The notes: generated by a model from the sequence alone, not told the origin. Positions 32,941-45,867 are shown, counted from the first letter of the stretch. The stretch is DNA of 64,000 nucleotides from Mikania micrantha (GCA_009363875.1 CM018689.1:57351741-57415740); one strand, 5' to 3'. Numbers and translations are program-made.

Positions 32941-34595
32941 TATGTGTGATGTTTATTGATGTAAAGAAACTAATAAACAAATATGAAATATGCCTAGATA
33001 AATTTACTCACATGAGTTTAAATGAGCTTGGAAAGCTAGTGTGGTAGAAAGAAGATTTATTAGGTGAACGGTTATTTTGAGAATTTCAACTCAAATCTTT
33101 AGAGCATGCTTGAATGTCTAGTATAAATTTACATAAGATAAAATAAAGAAGATGTTTAGAAATATTAGACATTTAATTTAAAAACGTAAAGAAAAAATTC
33201 ACAAAAATATAAATTTCATAATGTAATAGTTCAATTGAATGATTATTTTTATGCTAATATGGTTGCAAGTTGTCAAGTGTGACATAAAGACAAGGTTTCG
33301 GAGCATTAATATTTTATATCAGAGGAAAAGGAAAATAATTTATTTCACTCTTCCATTTACCATCATCCTATACTTCTAGGAAAAAATATAATAAATCTTC
33401 ATGTTTAGAGATTTACTATTTATTTACTAGTTAATTTTGGATATTACTTAATTTATAAGAATATAGATAAAACAATATAAATACAAGTACAATTACAATT
33501 TATAAATCTTTAAACATTTTTATACACCACATTTGTTATTTTGTTTGAAGGTAAATATTTGTCAATGCATTTAAGCTTATATAGTTAATTTTTAAAATTA
33601 AAAATGTTGTTTATCAATTAATAAATTTTGTTATCAATTGTTTATATAATTAATAACTTAAAAAATAACAAATTTTTTATAATTTGATATAAAACATAAT
33701 GCATGAGAGCATATTTAATTTTTTTTAATATTAATAGGATTTAATACTATATTATAAATTAATTTAGAAAAATTTTATATTAATTTGTTTAAATTTCGTT
33801 GATTAATCTCTGTATAAAAGAAAGTGAAATTTAACTTTCATTTAAATAAGAAATATATATAATAAGAAATATGAATATCAAATGAGAAAAAATGATTAAT
33901 TTAAAAGATTTTCAATTTAAAGTTCACGTTTTTAAAAAAAATACAAGAATGACACGTGTTTTTTTTTTTTTTTTAAATCAGTGGTAGTCTTAAAATTCAT
34001 AAAATTACAATCAATGTTCTTTAAGAATATATATGGATATAAAAGTCTCTTCATGCCAAATAATACACCATGCTTTTAACCGACGATGCTTTCCAAGTTC
34101 CAACTCAAGGACGCTGCCTTTGGGCTAAATATAATTAACATATTTTAAATACATTATAATATTCTAAAACAATTCAATATAAAGCTGAAGAGTTTTTAAC
34201 TAAATATTATCTTTGTATCCCTGTATTATACCGATTATATATTTATAAAAACTATAATAAAAAGTATTAAATGAAAATTTAAACAATATAAAATTATTTT
34301 TTTTATATTAAAAAATAGACTGAAATTTCGTCTATTCAATAGGATGACTTTTGTTCCCATATTCAATCGGATAACTTTTGTTCTTCATGTCTTCTTCCCT
34401 ATAATTCTTTATTGCTTGCTAACCATGCTCTAATATCATTTGTTCAAATAACTCAATCGAGCAATGAATTAAAATCAACAAACAACGATAAAATATAGCA
34501 ACAATTTACAAGTAAATTTATACTTTAATAAGATCCAAAAGACCACAAAAAAATAAAAATAAAAATAAAATATAATGTCCTCACAATATGTCTAT
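32941..34595. other. AT-rich intergenic DNA, nothing recognised
   Basis: Long A/T-rich text without gene-like frames, hairpins or repeat borders that I can support. Confidence 0.6.
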
Positions 34596-34599
34596 AAGA

Positions 34600-34900
34600 G
34601 TATTGAACAAGCATAAACAAACGTAAACGACAAGTCTCTTAAATGTAAATACATATCATCCATAAATTAGATAGTTAACAGAACATAAACTAACATTAGA
34701 TAGTTAACGAACACAAATAAACGAACAAAATTGAACAATTCATGAAAATAAACAAACGAACACTAGTTGTGTTCATATTCGTTCATTTAATTAAATGAAC
34801 ACAAATTTTGTGTTCGTGGTCGTTTATCTATTAAATAAACAAACATAAACAAATTTCATGCCGAACAGTTCATGAACTTCTCGTTTCGTTTATAGGCCTA
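34600..34900. repeat. Truncated hAT element, GTTCGTTTA type
   Basis: Carries AAACGAACACGAAC-like words and ends CGTTTATAGGCCTA, the terminus of the element at 22306-22937. The left terminus is missing. Confidence 0.7.
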
Positions 34901-34904
34901 GCTT

Positions 34905-35116
34905 TATCATAGCCTAGCGGCATATTGGTGGTGAGATAAAGCTCAAGAACCAAATAGTCATGGGTTCGAATAACTCTTTTGGGTTTTCTCAAAGTATTGA
35001 GTTTACTTCAAAACTAGTGACTTGATGATAGATATGATCAGGTGGTACTATTGATGGTACAATGATATCCAGTGATCCGTCAGTGATTCAATTATCTAAT
35101 AATTAACCGTTCAAAG
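34905..35116 (+). mobile_element. SINE, GATCCGTCAGTGA-tail family, copy 1
   Basis: An A-box-like GCCTAGCGGCATATTGG and a B-box-like GGGTTCGAATAA precede a 3' part with GATCCGTCAGTGAT, CCGTTCA and an A-rich tail. The same 3' part ends the copy at 47868-48078. No clear target duplication was found. Confidence 0.65.
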
Positions 35117-35117
35117 A

Positions 35118-35955
35118 AAAAAGTTAACTTAAGTATGGATAATTTGATAAATTTAATCTACAGACATGTCTGACCACATTAATTTCCACATGTCTTATCG
35201 CATTAAATAAATATCTCAATAGAGTGAGCAACTATTTTCTACCAATAAGAGGTTGGGGTGCTCACAATTAAATGTTATTCGTATCAAGTTACAAAGAAGA
35301 ACCAAATTGAATTTAACAAAAATGTAACCGAACCAAATAATCATATAAATATTCGGTTCGGTTTTGTTATAGCGAAAACATACCAACTAGTATTTTTTTT
35401 GTTAGGTTTCAGTTTTGGTTTCAGGCAGCCACAAAAATTACAACAAGTCGATGTTTAATATGTTCTAAAACCAAAACCAAATGTACAAAACCTGAATATA
35501 ATCTAAAAGAACATTTACAATGGATTGTAGTGTAATTATTTGGGCCACTAATGTTTTAAAACCCAAGTTTAGTATTTATATTTTTGGTTTTTGTTTGTTT
35601 CGCGGGTTTATGTATAGTGCATAGTATTCGACGTCTGACTTAACTCTCCTTTAACCGTATCTATGGTTCACGCAAAATCCATTAATACTTTTACACCAGC
35701 TTACTTTGACATGAATGAGTAAGTTCAGTTTGACCGTTCCTTTGGGGTCAACAGTGATTATAACCTATTGACTATTGAGTCATTTAATAAAGTGGCAATT
35801 GGGCTTGTGTTATTTATATGAAAGTGGATGCGGGCCTCTTAATAATTTAATTAGTTGACAAGTTGTAGACAAAGACAAGAGAACTCGATGCATGTACTCA
35901 AAAGTGACATATTTGGAGCTATCTAAAATGTTTGTTGCTCGACGCCTATTTGGAA
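35118..35955. other. Intergenic DNA, nothing recognised
   Basis: No gene or mobile element could be supported. A short GGTTCGGTT-rich stretch near 35325-35360 may be an hAT scrap. Confidence 0.5.
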
Positions 35956-35959
35956 GTAG

Positions 35960-36086
35960 CTTGAAAAAAGCTAGCTCAAATCTCGTTCGGTTTTAAAGAG
36001 CCGCAGTATGCTTGGTTCGGTTTATAAACAAGTCAATCATGAGCCAAGGTATGATCGCTCAGATAGTCACTCGTTTAAGCATGACC

Positions 36087-36136
<50 letters not shown>

Positions 36137-36520
36137 AATACTAAGTTTTTTATCAATACTAACAAATTATAAGTTTTTGATGACGAATGATGATTTTTGT
36201 GACTTTTTTATGCTTTTATATAATGACAATTTGTAATTTATAAACTTCATTGTTGTTTTAAATTTGCATGAGGTTGAACTTATTGTTTTTAAATTATTAT
36301 GTGAGAAATTGGGGTCTGTGTGTATTTGCATTTGCATTAAATTTTATTTTTACACCAAGTAAAACCGAACAATGCTGAGCTGTTCGGTTTGAAACGAGCC
36401 AATCAACAATCACAAAATTTGTCATGAATTTGCCAATCCAAATTAAGCCGAGACACTCGGTTTATAAAAGAGCCAAGCACGAGCATACTCTAGCTCGGTT
36501 AGATTCAGCTTGTAAAAAAC
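35960..36520. repeat. GAGCC-rich hAT-like relic with a (TA)n insert
   Basis: Motifs such as CGGTTTATAAA, GAGCCAAG and CTCGGTT occur near 35985-36060 and again, inverted, near 36440-36510. A TA run lies at about 36091-36132. It is probably an eroded relative of the relic at 15317. The ends are not defined. Confidence 0.4.
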
Positions 36521-36529
36521 CTATTTGGC

Positions 36530-37045
36530 ACATGTATAGAATCAGGAAATCGCCAAATCAGAAGGATCAATGGATTCTTTTAGATTTTTTTTACAAGCAT
36601 GGAATTAGTGACATACTTGTTTAATCGATTTGATTAACCAGTAATATATACATGTTTATCCAATCATATATGTGATATAACTTTCTTTTATTCTATTTTA
36701 TGTGTGTACCGTAAGTATCTAGGTGTGTTCTCATAGTTCTCATCATCCCACTCCATTCTCTAATCGTAATTTCTTAATTCTTCCTATGTCATACTCGATA
36801 AATACCCAACGTGTTTTGAACCAACTATATAATCAATGTGTTTTTAGTAACTAATTAGCAAACTCCATACCTGACGGATAAATATTTGACAAGTTTTGTG
36901 TGAGGTATATATGTGAAGAGATTTTATAATTAAGTATGAGGTTGCGACTATTCAAACCCGACCAATTTCTATTCCTAATACAAAGTTAGGTTTAACTGAA
37001 TTCAGAATTTACGCAAGTAAAGAAGAAAACAATTTAATTTCACTT
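36530..37045. other. Intergenic DNA, nothing recognised
   Basis: No open frame, RNA gene or repeat border that I can support. Confidence 0.5.
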
Positions 37046-37294
37046 TACGCAATTATTATATATATTAAATAGCAAAGATTCCTTCTGAGAGGAATTCCAC
37101 TATTCATTTTTTACACTTTATCATACACATGGTACAACTCATTTATGCTTACTGACTCTCAAATTCTCACCGTACGCTGACCGTCTTTCCATGTTCTTAT
37201 CTCATCACAGAACTCTACCTATTGCTCATATCTTCAGGTCTTCATTTCATTGGCTCACGACTTTCTTCTCCTTTTTTCCTCCGATCGCTTATGA

Positions 37295-37640
37295 CAGGTT
37301 GGTTGCGTGATGCCATAATCTTCATCTTCCATCGATAAGATGTCTTCTGTTCTTGGTTGCCTTTGATCGTTCTCCCTTTTCTTGGTCGCAGCTTCATTTG
37401 AGAAACAGGTTGGTGGACTGAAGCCCTAATCTTCGTCTCTGATCACGCCATTGATAAGGTTCCTGATTTTGATAGCTCATTTCATTTGACTTGGTAATCC
37501 CTTTTCTTGGTGACAATCTAAACGCTTATGGTTCTACAAACAGGTTGTTTTGCTGGAGCCCTAATCTTCATCTCTGGTCGCTCCGTGGATTTTACCTACT
37601 CCAGTTGTTCACGCCGATGTTTCAGTCGATAAGGTCCCTT
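37295..37640. repeat. Three imperfect repeats of about 110-140 bp
   Basis: ACAGGTTGGTTG, CCATAATCTTCATCT and CGATAAG recur near 37296, 37404 and 37541 with variants. The text resembles an intron or 5' UTR with repeated AG-like acceptors. It lies in the presumed Helitron. Confidence 0.6.
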
Positions 37641-38419
37641 TCGTTCCACTATTGATTTTGATTTTTAATGGTTTTTTTTACAGGTTTTTGGTAAAAACTT
37701 GAAAGTTGTTTGGCTCATTTGATCCCTACAATATAAAATTGAAACTTATGATCTTCTGCTGTTGTGATTATGTAGTATTGAATAATTAAAATCATAATAC
37801 TAAATGTAAAAAAAAACAATCTGCATGTCATAACCTAGATAATCTCATAATCTATTATATCATATGCGGCTGATACACAGATTATTCAAAACAAATTATT
37901 TGACACATGATATTATGAATCAATATACATGCTCATTAAAATATATTTTATATTTCCTTATATACATATATGATTAAAATAATGGATGGGCCATTTCAAG
38001 TGTACATTATGAATTCAAGATTCATGTGAATGTTGGTTACACAGGTTAATGTAGTTTTTGAAATATTTTCTTGAAAATCTGAAGGATTTATAATTTGTTT
38101 TGAAGTTGAAAAGAAGTTGAAAACTAGGATTTTTGACCTCAAAACTCAAGGTATACCATTTACCAACAAAATAGGTACTTTTAAGTCTCTTAACTATGCA
38201 TTGTTGCTTAGTTATGCAGGGTTGTTTACCTATACAGATGAATAATCTGCAGCTGATTTTGTTGATGATTCATCCTCTAGAATAAGATCTCAGTAGCATG
38301 AAATGGTTAGAGTTCAATTTGAGTTTTTTAGTAGCCTGCACTAATGTTCATACTTAAAGTTGAAAGTGATGTTTTAACTAAACAATTTTTTATTAAGTTC
38401 ATTACAGCCCATTACATTT

Positions 38420-39310
38420 TTAAAGCTATAGTCTTAATTGAATATAGAATTCTCAATTTGCTGTGAGTGTTAGTTCTGTTTTCTTTTTTTATTAAGAATC
38501 TAAAGTACTTTATGATGGTTGCCTTTTCTTTGTTGTCAAATACCATCACCATCTCAATGTTCAGAGATTTAAAATGTGTATTGTGATATGAGCCTCTCAA
38601 GGATTGGATTATAAAGATTATTAGCTTTTTTTAAATCACGACATTACATACATAAATTGTAATTTTGGATTGTTTTAAACTCACTGGGTTGTTGGGGAAT
38701 GCTAATTGTCTTTAATAAAACATTGAATTAATTCAAACTCCTTTGCGTGCTAATAGATTTTAAGTGGAAAGCTACAGGAAATATTGATTAAATATATAAA
38801 AACTTAAACATGGATTGTATGGGTCAAACCTTAAAGATTTATACCAATGCTTTGATTTCACATTTTTTAGCTTATTGGTCTATTACTGTTAAAATTTTAC
38901 GACAATCATGTGTAACTAATTAAAATACAAAAATAACACCTGATCATTGTAGCAATCAGCACCTATGACCACTCCAGCTTAATACTTGCACTTATTAAAT
39001 CATTATGTAATATTTTGATGTTCTTTGACGCTATATTCCAATGCAACATAGATCCATCTGACCTGCTTGATCTATGTGACCTGTTTCATTTTTTAAGCTA
39101 TTGTCTTAATTGAATATATAATTCTCTATTTGCTTTGGGTGTTAGTTTTTTTTAATTAAGGATCTCATGTACTTTATGATGGTTACCTTTTGTTTGTTGT
39201 CAAAGGCGATCACCATCTCAATGCTCAGAGATTTAAAATGTATATTCCGATAATGAGCCTCTCAAGGTTTGAATTGTAAAGAGAATTATGTTTTTATATC
39301 TAAAATTTTG
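38420..39310. repeat. Direct duplication, about 200-bp copies
   Basis: The text from TTAATTGAATATA through TACTTTATGATGGTT, CATCACCATCTCAATG and GAGCCTCTCAAGG appears at 38430-38620 and again at 39100-39270, roughly 680 bp apart. The second copy leads directly into the PAA exon, so this is probably duplicated intron sequence. Confidence 0.8.
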
Positions 39311-39313
39311 CAG

Positions 39314-39409
39314 GCAACAAGTGCTGGCTTGAAAGAGCAAGAGGCAATTAATTTTCTGGAGAAGAAAATGAATAATGATCCTGAATTTTCGTATGATGAA
39401 ACCGTACAG
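39314..39409 (+). pseudogene. Single exon of 20S proteasome alpha-6 subunit (PAA)
   Basis: A 96-nt exon bounded by TTTTGCAG and GTGCATTT translates to 32 residues, including SAGLKEQEAINFLEKKM and YDETVQ. This fits the C-terminal part of plant PAA (PSMA6 type), a structural subunit of the proteasome outer ring. The reading frame and splice borders are intact, but I found no neighbouring PAA exons. It is best read as a piece captured by the surrounding Helitron. It could also be the remnant of a local pseudogene. Confidence 0.72.
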
Positions 39410-40988
39410 GTGCATTTTTCTGATCTTAATTTGTTTTCATATCATCTGTCATCTTTGTTAGGTTCTTGATTTGATAATATTGCCTATCACCTATTTAGTA
39501 ATTGTTGCTACTGAATTAGCTTGCTCCATCTTAATCTTTTCCTATTGGAATTTTTAGGGGTCTTTTTTGCATCTCTGTTTTAAAAACAAATCCATGCTAA
39601 TATCTTATCTTCATCGACTCAAGTTAATTGGATTGCTTTCTTTTCACAGGAAGAAATGTCTATTTGTGCATTTGTAGGTAACTATATATGTTCATTTGTC
39701 TATGTACTGTGAAAAGAGCATCTGAAAGTGCAAGCAAAGGTACATATTTGATCTTTAGGTCAACCAAAGATAATCAAAATTGCACCTAACCAGGTGTTGG
39801 TATTTGAATTTAGGTCAATCAAATTTATTAGAATTGCTTGCTTTGATTTGCCTAAATATTGTTGCTGAGTATTTATTTTGATGGCAATGAACGTATATAG
39901 TTGATGTTCATGATTTTGGTGTTTTAATTTGAAGGATCATATAGTTTACTTTTCAATAGTCAAAAGTAATATTGTCATTGATTATAATAAGAAATAACGA
40001 TGCAATATTAAGGCTTTGGAATTCTGTAGGAAAATATCATGAACACCCTCAAGCATAAATTTATGATTTATGTTGGTAAATGCTTACATTCTTAACTAAA
40101 GCATTGACGTTGACTTAAGCTTAATATCATTTTCATTTGTTAATGCATTTATTACATCCAATATATGCTTACATGTTATCTGTATGTAGGTTCGTATCAT
40201 AATTAAATGAATTGCACTTTGATTTTGTCTGATCCTATTCAACTCAAGAATGCAAGAAGGTTATAAATGGTCAAATTCGAGACTGTAATATAATATGCCA
40301 AATCATTATGCATATGTGCAAGTACAAAGAGGCCTATCAACCAACACCTGCCCAATTAACACCATTAATTGAAGCAAGCCAGAATGACAACTTTATTCCA
40401 TCAATGAGTACATAAGAGTTTTCTTTTAGAAAATACCAGCCATCATAGAAATTATTGCTACAAGGTGTACTTTAAAGTTTAGTTTTTGTGGGTTTCTACT
40501 GTGCTTAACCCGCTGCATCGCGCGGGTGACAAACCCTAGTTTTTTTATTAATTCCGAACTTGCCACCATTCCATCTTAATTGGTCTAAAAATTCTTGTTA
40601 ATGGCCCTAGTCAACTTCGCACATAAAAAAGAAAAAAAAAATATTTAATCAGTGTCCTATACTCCTATAGCTAATGTAGAACCAAGCAGCAAAAGAACAA
40701 TCTGGTACTGAAAACCGAAGCCAACAACCCAACCCGATTCCCAAACCGGGTTCGGGTGAAGTTGGTTATTACCTAGTTCTAACCATCGGTTTGTAAACCT
40801 TATTGTTTGAAACCAATGTCAATCCAGCCAGCAAATCGATGTAAAGCATGTTTCTACCCTGTCAAACTCGATCTTCAAACCCTTCCAAACTGGGTCTCAA
40901 CCTGATCTGATTCCAAAAAAAAAAAAATTTAATTTGACTTTGTTAATCTTAAATGAACTGTTTGTAAAACTGTTTGGGTGAAAAACCT

Positions 40989-41397
40989 TTTTTTAGAACG
41001 GCCGTTGATGCAACGGCAAGACCGTTGCCTCAGAGTGCAGTGACTAACTATCAAAATCTCAGCCTTACACTAATGCTACAATTGCAGCGGTGCATCTTTC
41101 AGTAGCATTAGATAGGCTCCCCCATGCTGCGATTACAGCGGATGCTCCACACGACCCTCTTGACAGGCCAAATTGGTTGGAATCGAAGACTAGTCAATCA
41201 ACCGTTACAGGAAAAAACCGGACAGGAAGCTTTAACTTTGCCGCATAAAACTCTTTTGGCTCAGATACAAAGTCGGGTGATAGCCCGGGTCACTGTCATT
41301 GCCATGTCTCATAAAATTTTGACAACTATAGAAATTAAACCCACAACCTCTAATAGAAAGTGTAGACCTCTTACTACTGCACCAAATCTCACATACA
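40989..41397 (-). mobile_element. SINE with GGCCGTTC-A(n) tail, copy 1
   Basis: On the minus strand it starts near TGGTGCAGTAGTAAGAGG (A-box-like), has GGTTGTGGGTTTAATTTC (B-box-like) and ends CGGCCGTTCTAAAAAAA. The duplications TTTGGGTGAAAAACCT (40973-40988) and TTTGGACGAAAAACCT (41398-41413) differ at two positions. The open frame at 41124-41453 runs through it and is not a gene. Confidence 0.8.
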
Positions 41398-41454
41398 TTT
41401 GGACGAAAAACCTGATGCGTGCCTCTGCTGATTACCAAGTACCAACGTCATGAT

Positions 41455-42178
41455 TTTAAAAGCACATATTCTCTTAAGAATTGAATTTGAAAACATTAAT
41501 AACTGGATTGGGTTAATGTAATGGACCGAGCTTGGAAACTTTATCTATTAGCCAGCCCAACTCACTATTATAGAAAAAATATATATAAACTTTATTTTAT
41601 AAACCAGGAAGAATTACATATACCAGTATAACTCTAGTTACATATATACTCAAGTCAAATATTAAATTTCATTTATCCCCTTCTTTTAAAATTTTTCCTT
41701 CTTTATATAAGGGAATGTATGTAATATAGAAAAGGAGTTATATGTAATTTAAATGATTAGATAAGGGATATATATAATTCAATTTTGAATTGGGTATATA
41801 TGTAATTTATGAATTTTATGAGGTAATATATGTAATTGCTTCTATAAATAAATATCACATACGAGTATGAAATATTGTCGCTTAAAAATTCTGATCTCAC
41901 CCCTTAAAATGAGAGGTTTTACTGTTTCTGATTTTATAAATTTTCACCATTAAAAAAGGCTTCAATGTTGACCCGATCCATATTGAAACATGGTATGAAA
42001 TTTGAATGGCTCATTGGACTGTAATCTTATAACCCAAGCTAGTAAATGGGCTAAGGTAGTAGGCCGGCTGGACTATTATTTAATAATTTATTGTCTATCA
42101 GGCCCGTTCAGCCTTTTTCCTTTTATTTTATCGGGAAAAACTAAAAAGTGTATACAACATTTATTCGACATTATATCT
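41455..42178. other. Intergenic DNA with TACATATA words
   Basis: Between 41605 and 41840 there are several AATTACATATA and TATATGTAATT words in opposite orientations, perhaps an eroded foldback element. No gene is seen. Confidence 0.4.
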
Positions 42179-42470
42179 AGAGGTGGACAAAAAAAGGGGA
42201 CCCAGAACCGGTAACTCGAATCGGAACATGTTATACCTGAACCAATTGGTAAAAACGGGTCCGGTTTTTTAACAAATTTAAACCGAAACTAAAACCGGGA
42301 AAACCGGAACTGCTTCCACTTGTACCAGGACAAAACCCGAACCGAACCGGCTAAAACCCAAACCAAAACCGGTCAAAAACCGGCCGAAACCCGGAACTAG
42401 AACCGGAACCGGGTATTGACTTTGTTAATCGGAACTGGAACTGGTTCCGTAACCGGTTCAATTATATATT
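42179..42470. repeat. Truncated hAT element, AACCGG type
   Basis: It starts TAGAGGTGGACAAAAAAA and carries dense AACCGG, AAACCGG and CCGGTT words, like the element at 21686-22041. No right terminus was found, so it is truncated or eroded. Confidence 0.65.
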
Positions 42471-42488
42471 TAAATAAAAGTAATTTAT

Positions 42489-42737
42489 AAGAGTAAATTA
42501 CGGTTTTGCCCATATGGTTTAAATGTTTTAACTATTTGGGCCCAAAATATAATCTTCTATCAATTCAACCCATATGGTTTAGACAACTATCGGTTTTGGC
42601 CCTTCAAACTTAACTATTATAACGGTTTTTTGATTAAAACCTAACTATGACTGGAAGTCAAAAACGTTAGATGCCTAAATAACAATGGCTGAATTGATAA
42701 AAGATTATATTTTTAACCAAAATAATTAAAACACTTA

Positions 42738-42770
<33 letters not shown>
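42489..42770. mobile_element. Foldback MITE (AAATTACGGTTTTG type), copy 2
   Basis: Starts AGTAAATTACGGTTTTGCCC and shows TTTAAATGTTTTAACTATTT at left with AATTAAAACACTTAAACTAT at right. The right end is interrupted by a TA run. Related to 16487-16662. Confidence 0.6.
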
Positions 42771-42774
<4 letters not shown>

Positions 42775-42799
42775 AAAACTGTAATATACTAAATTTATA

Positions 42800-43655
42800 A
42801 ATATATAACCATATTTTAAAGTTGATTTTACATGTATTGGACAAATTCAAAGTCAAAGCTACTTCAATGTCACCATCACTCACCAACCCCTATGTTGTTT
42901 TCACGGATGTTTCATTTCACAATTTTCATTCCAATGATGTTTGGTGAGATTTATGGTTCATCGTTCTTTTCCTTGAATGTCTTGGTACGTCGACACCAAG
43001 ACAATATTTCAACCGTCTATTCGAATTTTACGGTGGTCGTATGCTAGAGCCCAGCCTAAGAGGACCTCACAATTGGTTAATATTCTGATCTTGGCTCAGC
43101 AAATATGTTTCAACCCTTTGGTTTATGGTTCATCTTCTAGAGTTACTTTTTGGGAGGGGGTAAAAATACGTAAAATGAATCAAATAATATGATTGTAATA
43201 TGTTTTTAAAAAAATATGCCCGGTTGAATCAAATAATGTAATAACAATCTAAATTATCGATGTGTTGAATAAGTTTTTAAAATGTAAATATATGTTTCAT
43301 ATAAAAGTTTTTTAAAAACTATGATGTATCTTACCAACCCCCATGTCAAAGCATACTAAGACAACATGTGTAAAGTCTAGATAACGGTAGTTGGGACCAA
43401 GAAAATAAGTTGGTGAGACCGTTGAATTAAACTTATTCAACGCGTTTTAAATTCAATTTTTATTTTCCAAATCTCAATTTATTATTACTCTTGACAATTG
43501 AGGAATTTAAAATCACATATGGCCTTTGAACAATTTTGTTACGTTTATGCCACAACAAATTAACTCCATTTCCTTTCGGTGGAGTGAACCGTAAATAGCT
43601 AATGAACAATATTGTGAATTTGTGATAGCCTAGTCACAATCATGATAAGTTGATG
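42800..43655. other. Intergenic DNA, nothing recognised
   Basis: Frames at 42832-43192 are somewhat less AT-rich than the surroundings but match no family I know and lack splice support. Confidence 0.45.
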
Positions 43656-43663
43656 GTCTCAGT

Positions 43664-43855
43664 CAGTGGCGGAGCTTGGTCGATTTGATAGGGAGCGGGA
43701 ATTTTTGTAACCCAGAATGCATGTTAATTTTTTGAAGTGAGGGGGGCGAAACCTTTATTTTAAAAACTAAAAATAGCATTTCGGCAGAAAAATCAACACT
43801 ACGGACGGAAAAAGAGGGGGCGGTCCCCCCCGGTCTCTACAAAGATGCGTCCTTG
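43664..43855. mobile_element. hAT MITE, CAGTGGCG family, copy 2
   Basis: 192 bp starting CAGTGGCGGAGCTTGG. The duplication is GTCTCAGT (43656-43663) against GTCTCAAT (43856-43863). It contains AGGGGGGCGAAACC and CACTACGGACGGAAAAAG. Confidence 0.85.
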
Positions 43856-43863
43856 GTCTCAAT

Positions 43864-44640
43864 CATGTTGAGTTGATGTCGTAGGAAGTTGAAATTTACA
43901 AACTAGATTACTACTCGTATATTTGTTTATATAAATAGAAAATATATCTGGTTTAACGACTCAATCATGATAATGCCCTATAACCGGGAATGATCGGAAT
44001 ATGGAAGAGCATAATAAAGTTTAACTCTCTATTTAACACTCTCAAACCAAAATATTTGTAATATAACCAAAGAGGATGATGGAAATAGTCAAGATATCAG
44101 ATTCTGGCTTGATACATAGACGGCCAATGAGCCCTAAAGCTCGGTGTTCATGTAGTTTTATGCCCTTTGTAAAATGAAGCAGAAGAAATCATATATGGAA
44201 CGTTTGTTGACATCATGCTTAATCTTGACTCTAAACTAGTTCCATGTAAATCATTGGACTAGCATTTAATCCCCTTTCGGGTTCTGGACCAAGGTCATTT
44301 TGAAGTTACACATGGTGTTGAGATTGAATTCTTCAAATTGCAAGCTTTAACTAGAAATGTTGGCGACAACTTGTTGGTACATCTGTAAGGCTAGAATCGC
44401 ATTCAACTTCTCGAATTAACGGGTCTCGGTGGCAAGCATGTTGGAGGATTTTAAAATGTGGTCATTCATTTGGGTAAAATCTATATCAAATCTTAGTAGT
44501 CTTGATTGAAGTAAATGATGTAATTTTGATTTAGTGAACATGGAGTAAGTTTGGTAGGGACTGCATGGGTTTAGCATCTTGCTAGTCCATGCTTTGCCAT
44601 ATATATGTAGTGTTTTTAATAAAATCGATGCTTAAAAAAA
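43864..44640. other. Intergenic DNA, nothing recognised
   Basis: A minus-strand stretch near 44360-44400 reads as a short protein-like run (ALQMYQQVVANI), but I cannot name a family and no splice signals confirm it. Nothing else is supported. Confidence 0.4.
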
Positions 44641-44660
44641 GTTTACTAGTAACATGTATT

Positions 44661-44955
44661 AATAACCAATGATGTCTTTTACTAGTTGTAAGATGGAGTT
44701 ATGGGGGAAGTGATTTGAGACCCAGGTCATTGGTTCAATTCAGGTCATGGGTTCAATTCTTGATCTCACTCGGTTTTACCAGCCTTTCACCGTCGTGCCT
44801 TTGGGCTGGTGCTTAGGTCGGGTTTTCCCTAGGAATTGGTGGCTGGTGGGCTAGGGGCTCCGTCCGTCTGGACTAGTAGCCAGCTTGGGCATCCTTTAGC
44901 CATTAGAAACCGCGTACAGAGTACCCATCAATTGATTAGTCGGCCGTTCAAAAAA
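44661..44955 (+). mobile_element. SINE with GGCCGTTC-A(n) tail, copy 2
   Basis: The B-box-like GGTTCAATTC occurs twice (near 44732 and 44750). The 3' end reads CGGCCGTTC plus A-run, as in the SINE at 40989-41397. A perfect 13-bp duplication AGTAACATGTATT lies at 44648-44660 and 44956-44968. Confidence 0.85.
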
Positions 44956-44968
44956 AGTAACATGTATT

Positions 44969-45867
44969 GATGTCACATTTATTCTAGTTTAAATAAAACA
45001 CATTTGCTTTATATCGGTAGCAAAAACGTTTTAGTTCTAATAACCTACCTAAAACTACATGACATGTTTTAAACAAATTCAACTTGTAACATTTAATGCT
45101 ATTATGCTTTGACTTTTGTGTTAATGCATGTACCCTTTTAATTTAAAGGGTCGTAGATGGGCAATCACTCCCTCTTAAAACTAGCGTTCTTAAGGCCAAA
45201 AAGTCGGCGGAAAGGAGGGGAGCTCTCCGTTCCTAGTTCTCCTATAGCCAGATCCGCCGGAATTAGAATGAGATTCCAACTCGGTACCTTTTGAGTGACA
45301 TTTTCAGAAGAGTTGCTCTTTAAAGAGAACAATAAGATGAAAGTTGAAAGTTTATAATTAGTAATTTAGTATTATATGAAGTTAATCATTATGTGTTAGT
45401 CCGAGCATAGCTCTTTTGATTTGAGTGTATATGAACTTGATAGTGTAACTTATGTATACAACCAGCTCAATTATTTTAAAAGTTTTAAGCAAAATAAAAA
45501 TTAAGAGCTCTTCACTAATTTTTTTTCGTCCTTTTTGAATGACGAAATTCATATTTTCATTTTCTACTACACGTTGAAACCAAAAATTTATAAACCAACT
45601 AAACAACCAATCTAAAACTACTAAATAAAAAGTTAACCACAATTTAACATGTATTAATCCGATGGCTAATGTAGGGGTGGAGACCGCAGGGCCAGTGATC
45701 GATGCTAGCGTGACAAGCCAATATTTACCTATACGAGTTAGATATTTACCTTTTGTTATGTATTTACCTATTAAGATATAGTTACTTTGTAAATAGTCAT
45801 TTTTTTTAATAAATAAAGCCAAATTTGCTAATTGTTTTGTTACTAGTAAAATTTACTTTATACGATT
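44969..45867. other. Intergenic DNA, nothing recognised
   Basis: The 146-codon minus-strand frame at 45382-45822 is AT-driven and lacks motifs. I do not call it a gene. Confidence 0.5.

Larger units (their letters stand above)
37050..40541 (+). mobile_element. Helitron carrying captured gene sequence
   Basis: The 3' end is clear: AACCCGCTGCATCGCGCGGGT forms a GC-rich hairpin, followed by GACAAACC and CTAG before a T-run. The left end is a guess, near the AT-rich text before AAATAGCAAAGATTCC. Inside lie three imperfect repeats (37290-37640), a 200-bp intron-like duplication (38420-38640 and 39100-39310) and one exon of the proteasome PAA gene. No Rep/Hel coding is visible, so it is non-autonomous. 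Confidence 0.6.

Noticed and set aside
42832..43192. Possible gene fragment of higher GC content
   Set aside because: Two overlapping short frames, no recognised family and no splice signals. Not enough for a call.
45382..45822. 146-codon minus-strand frame
   Set aside because: AT-driven composition without motifs or a conserved start. Chance is the better explanation.
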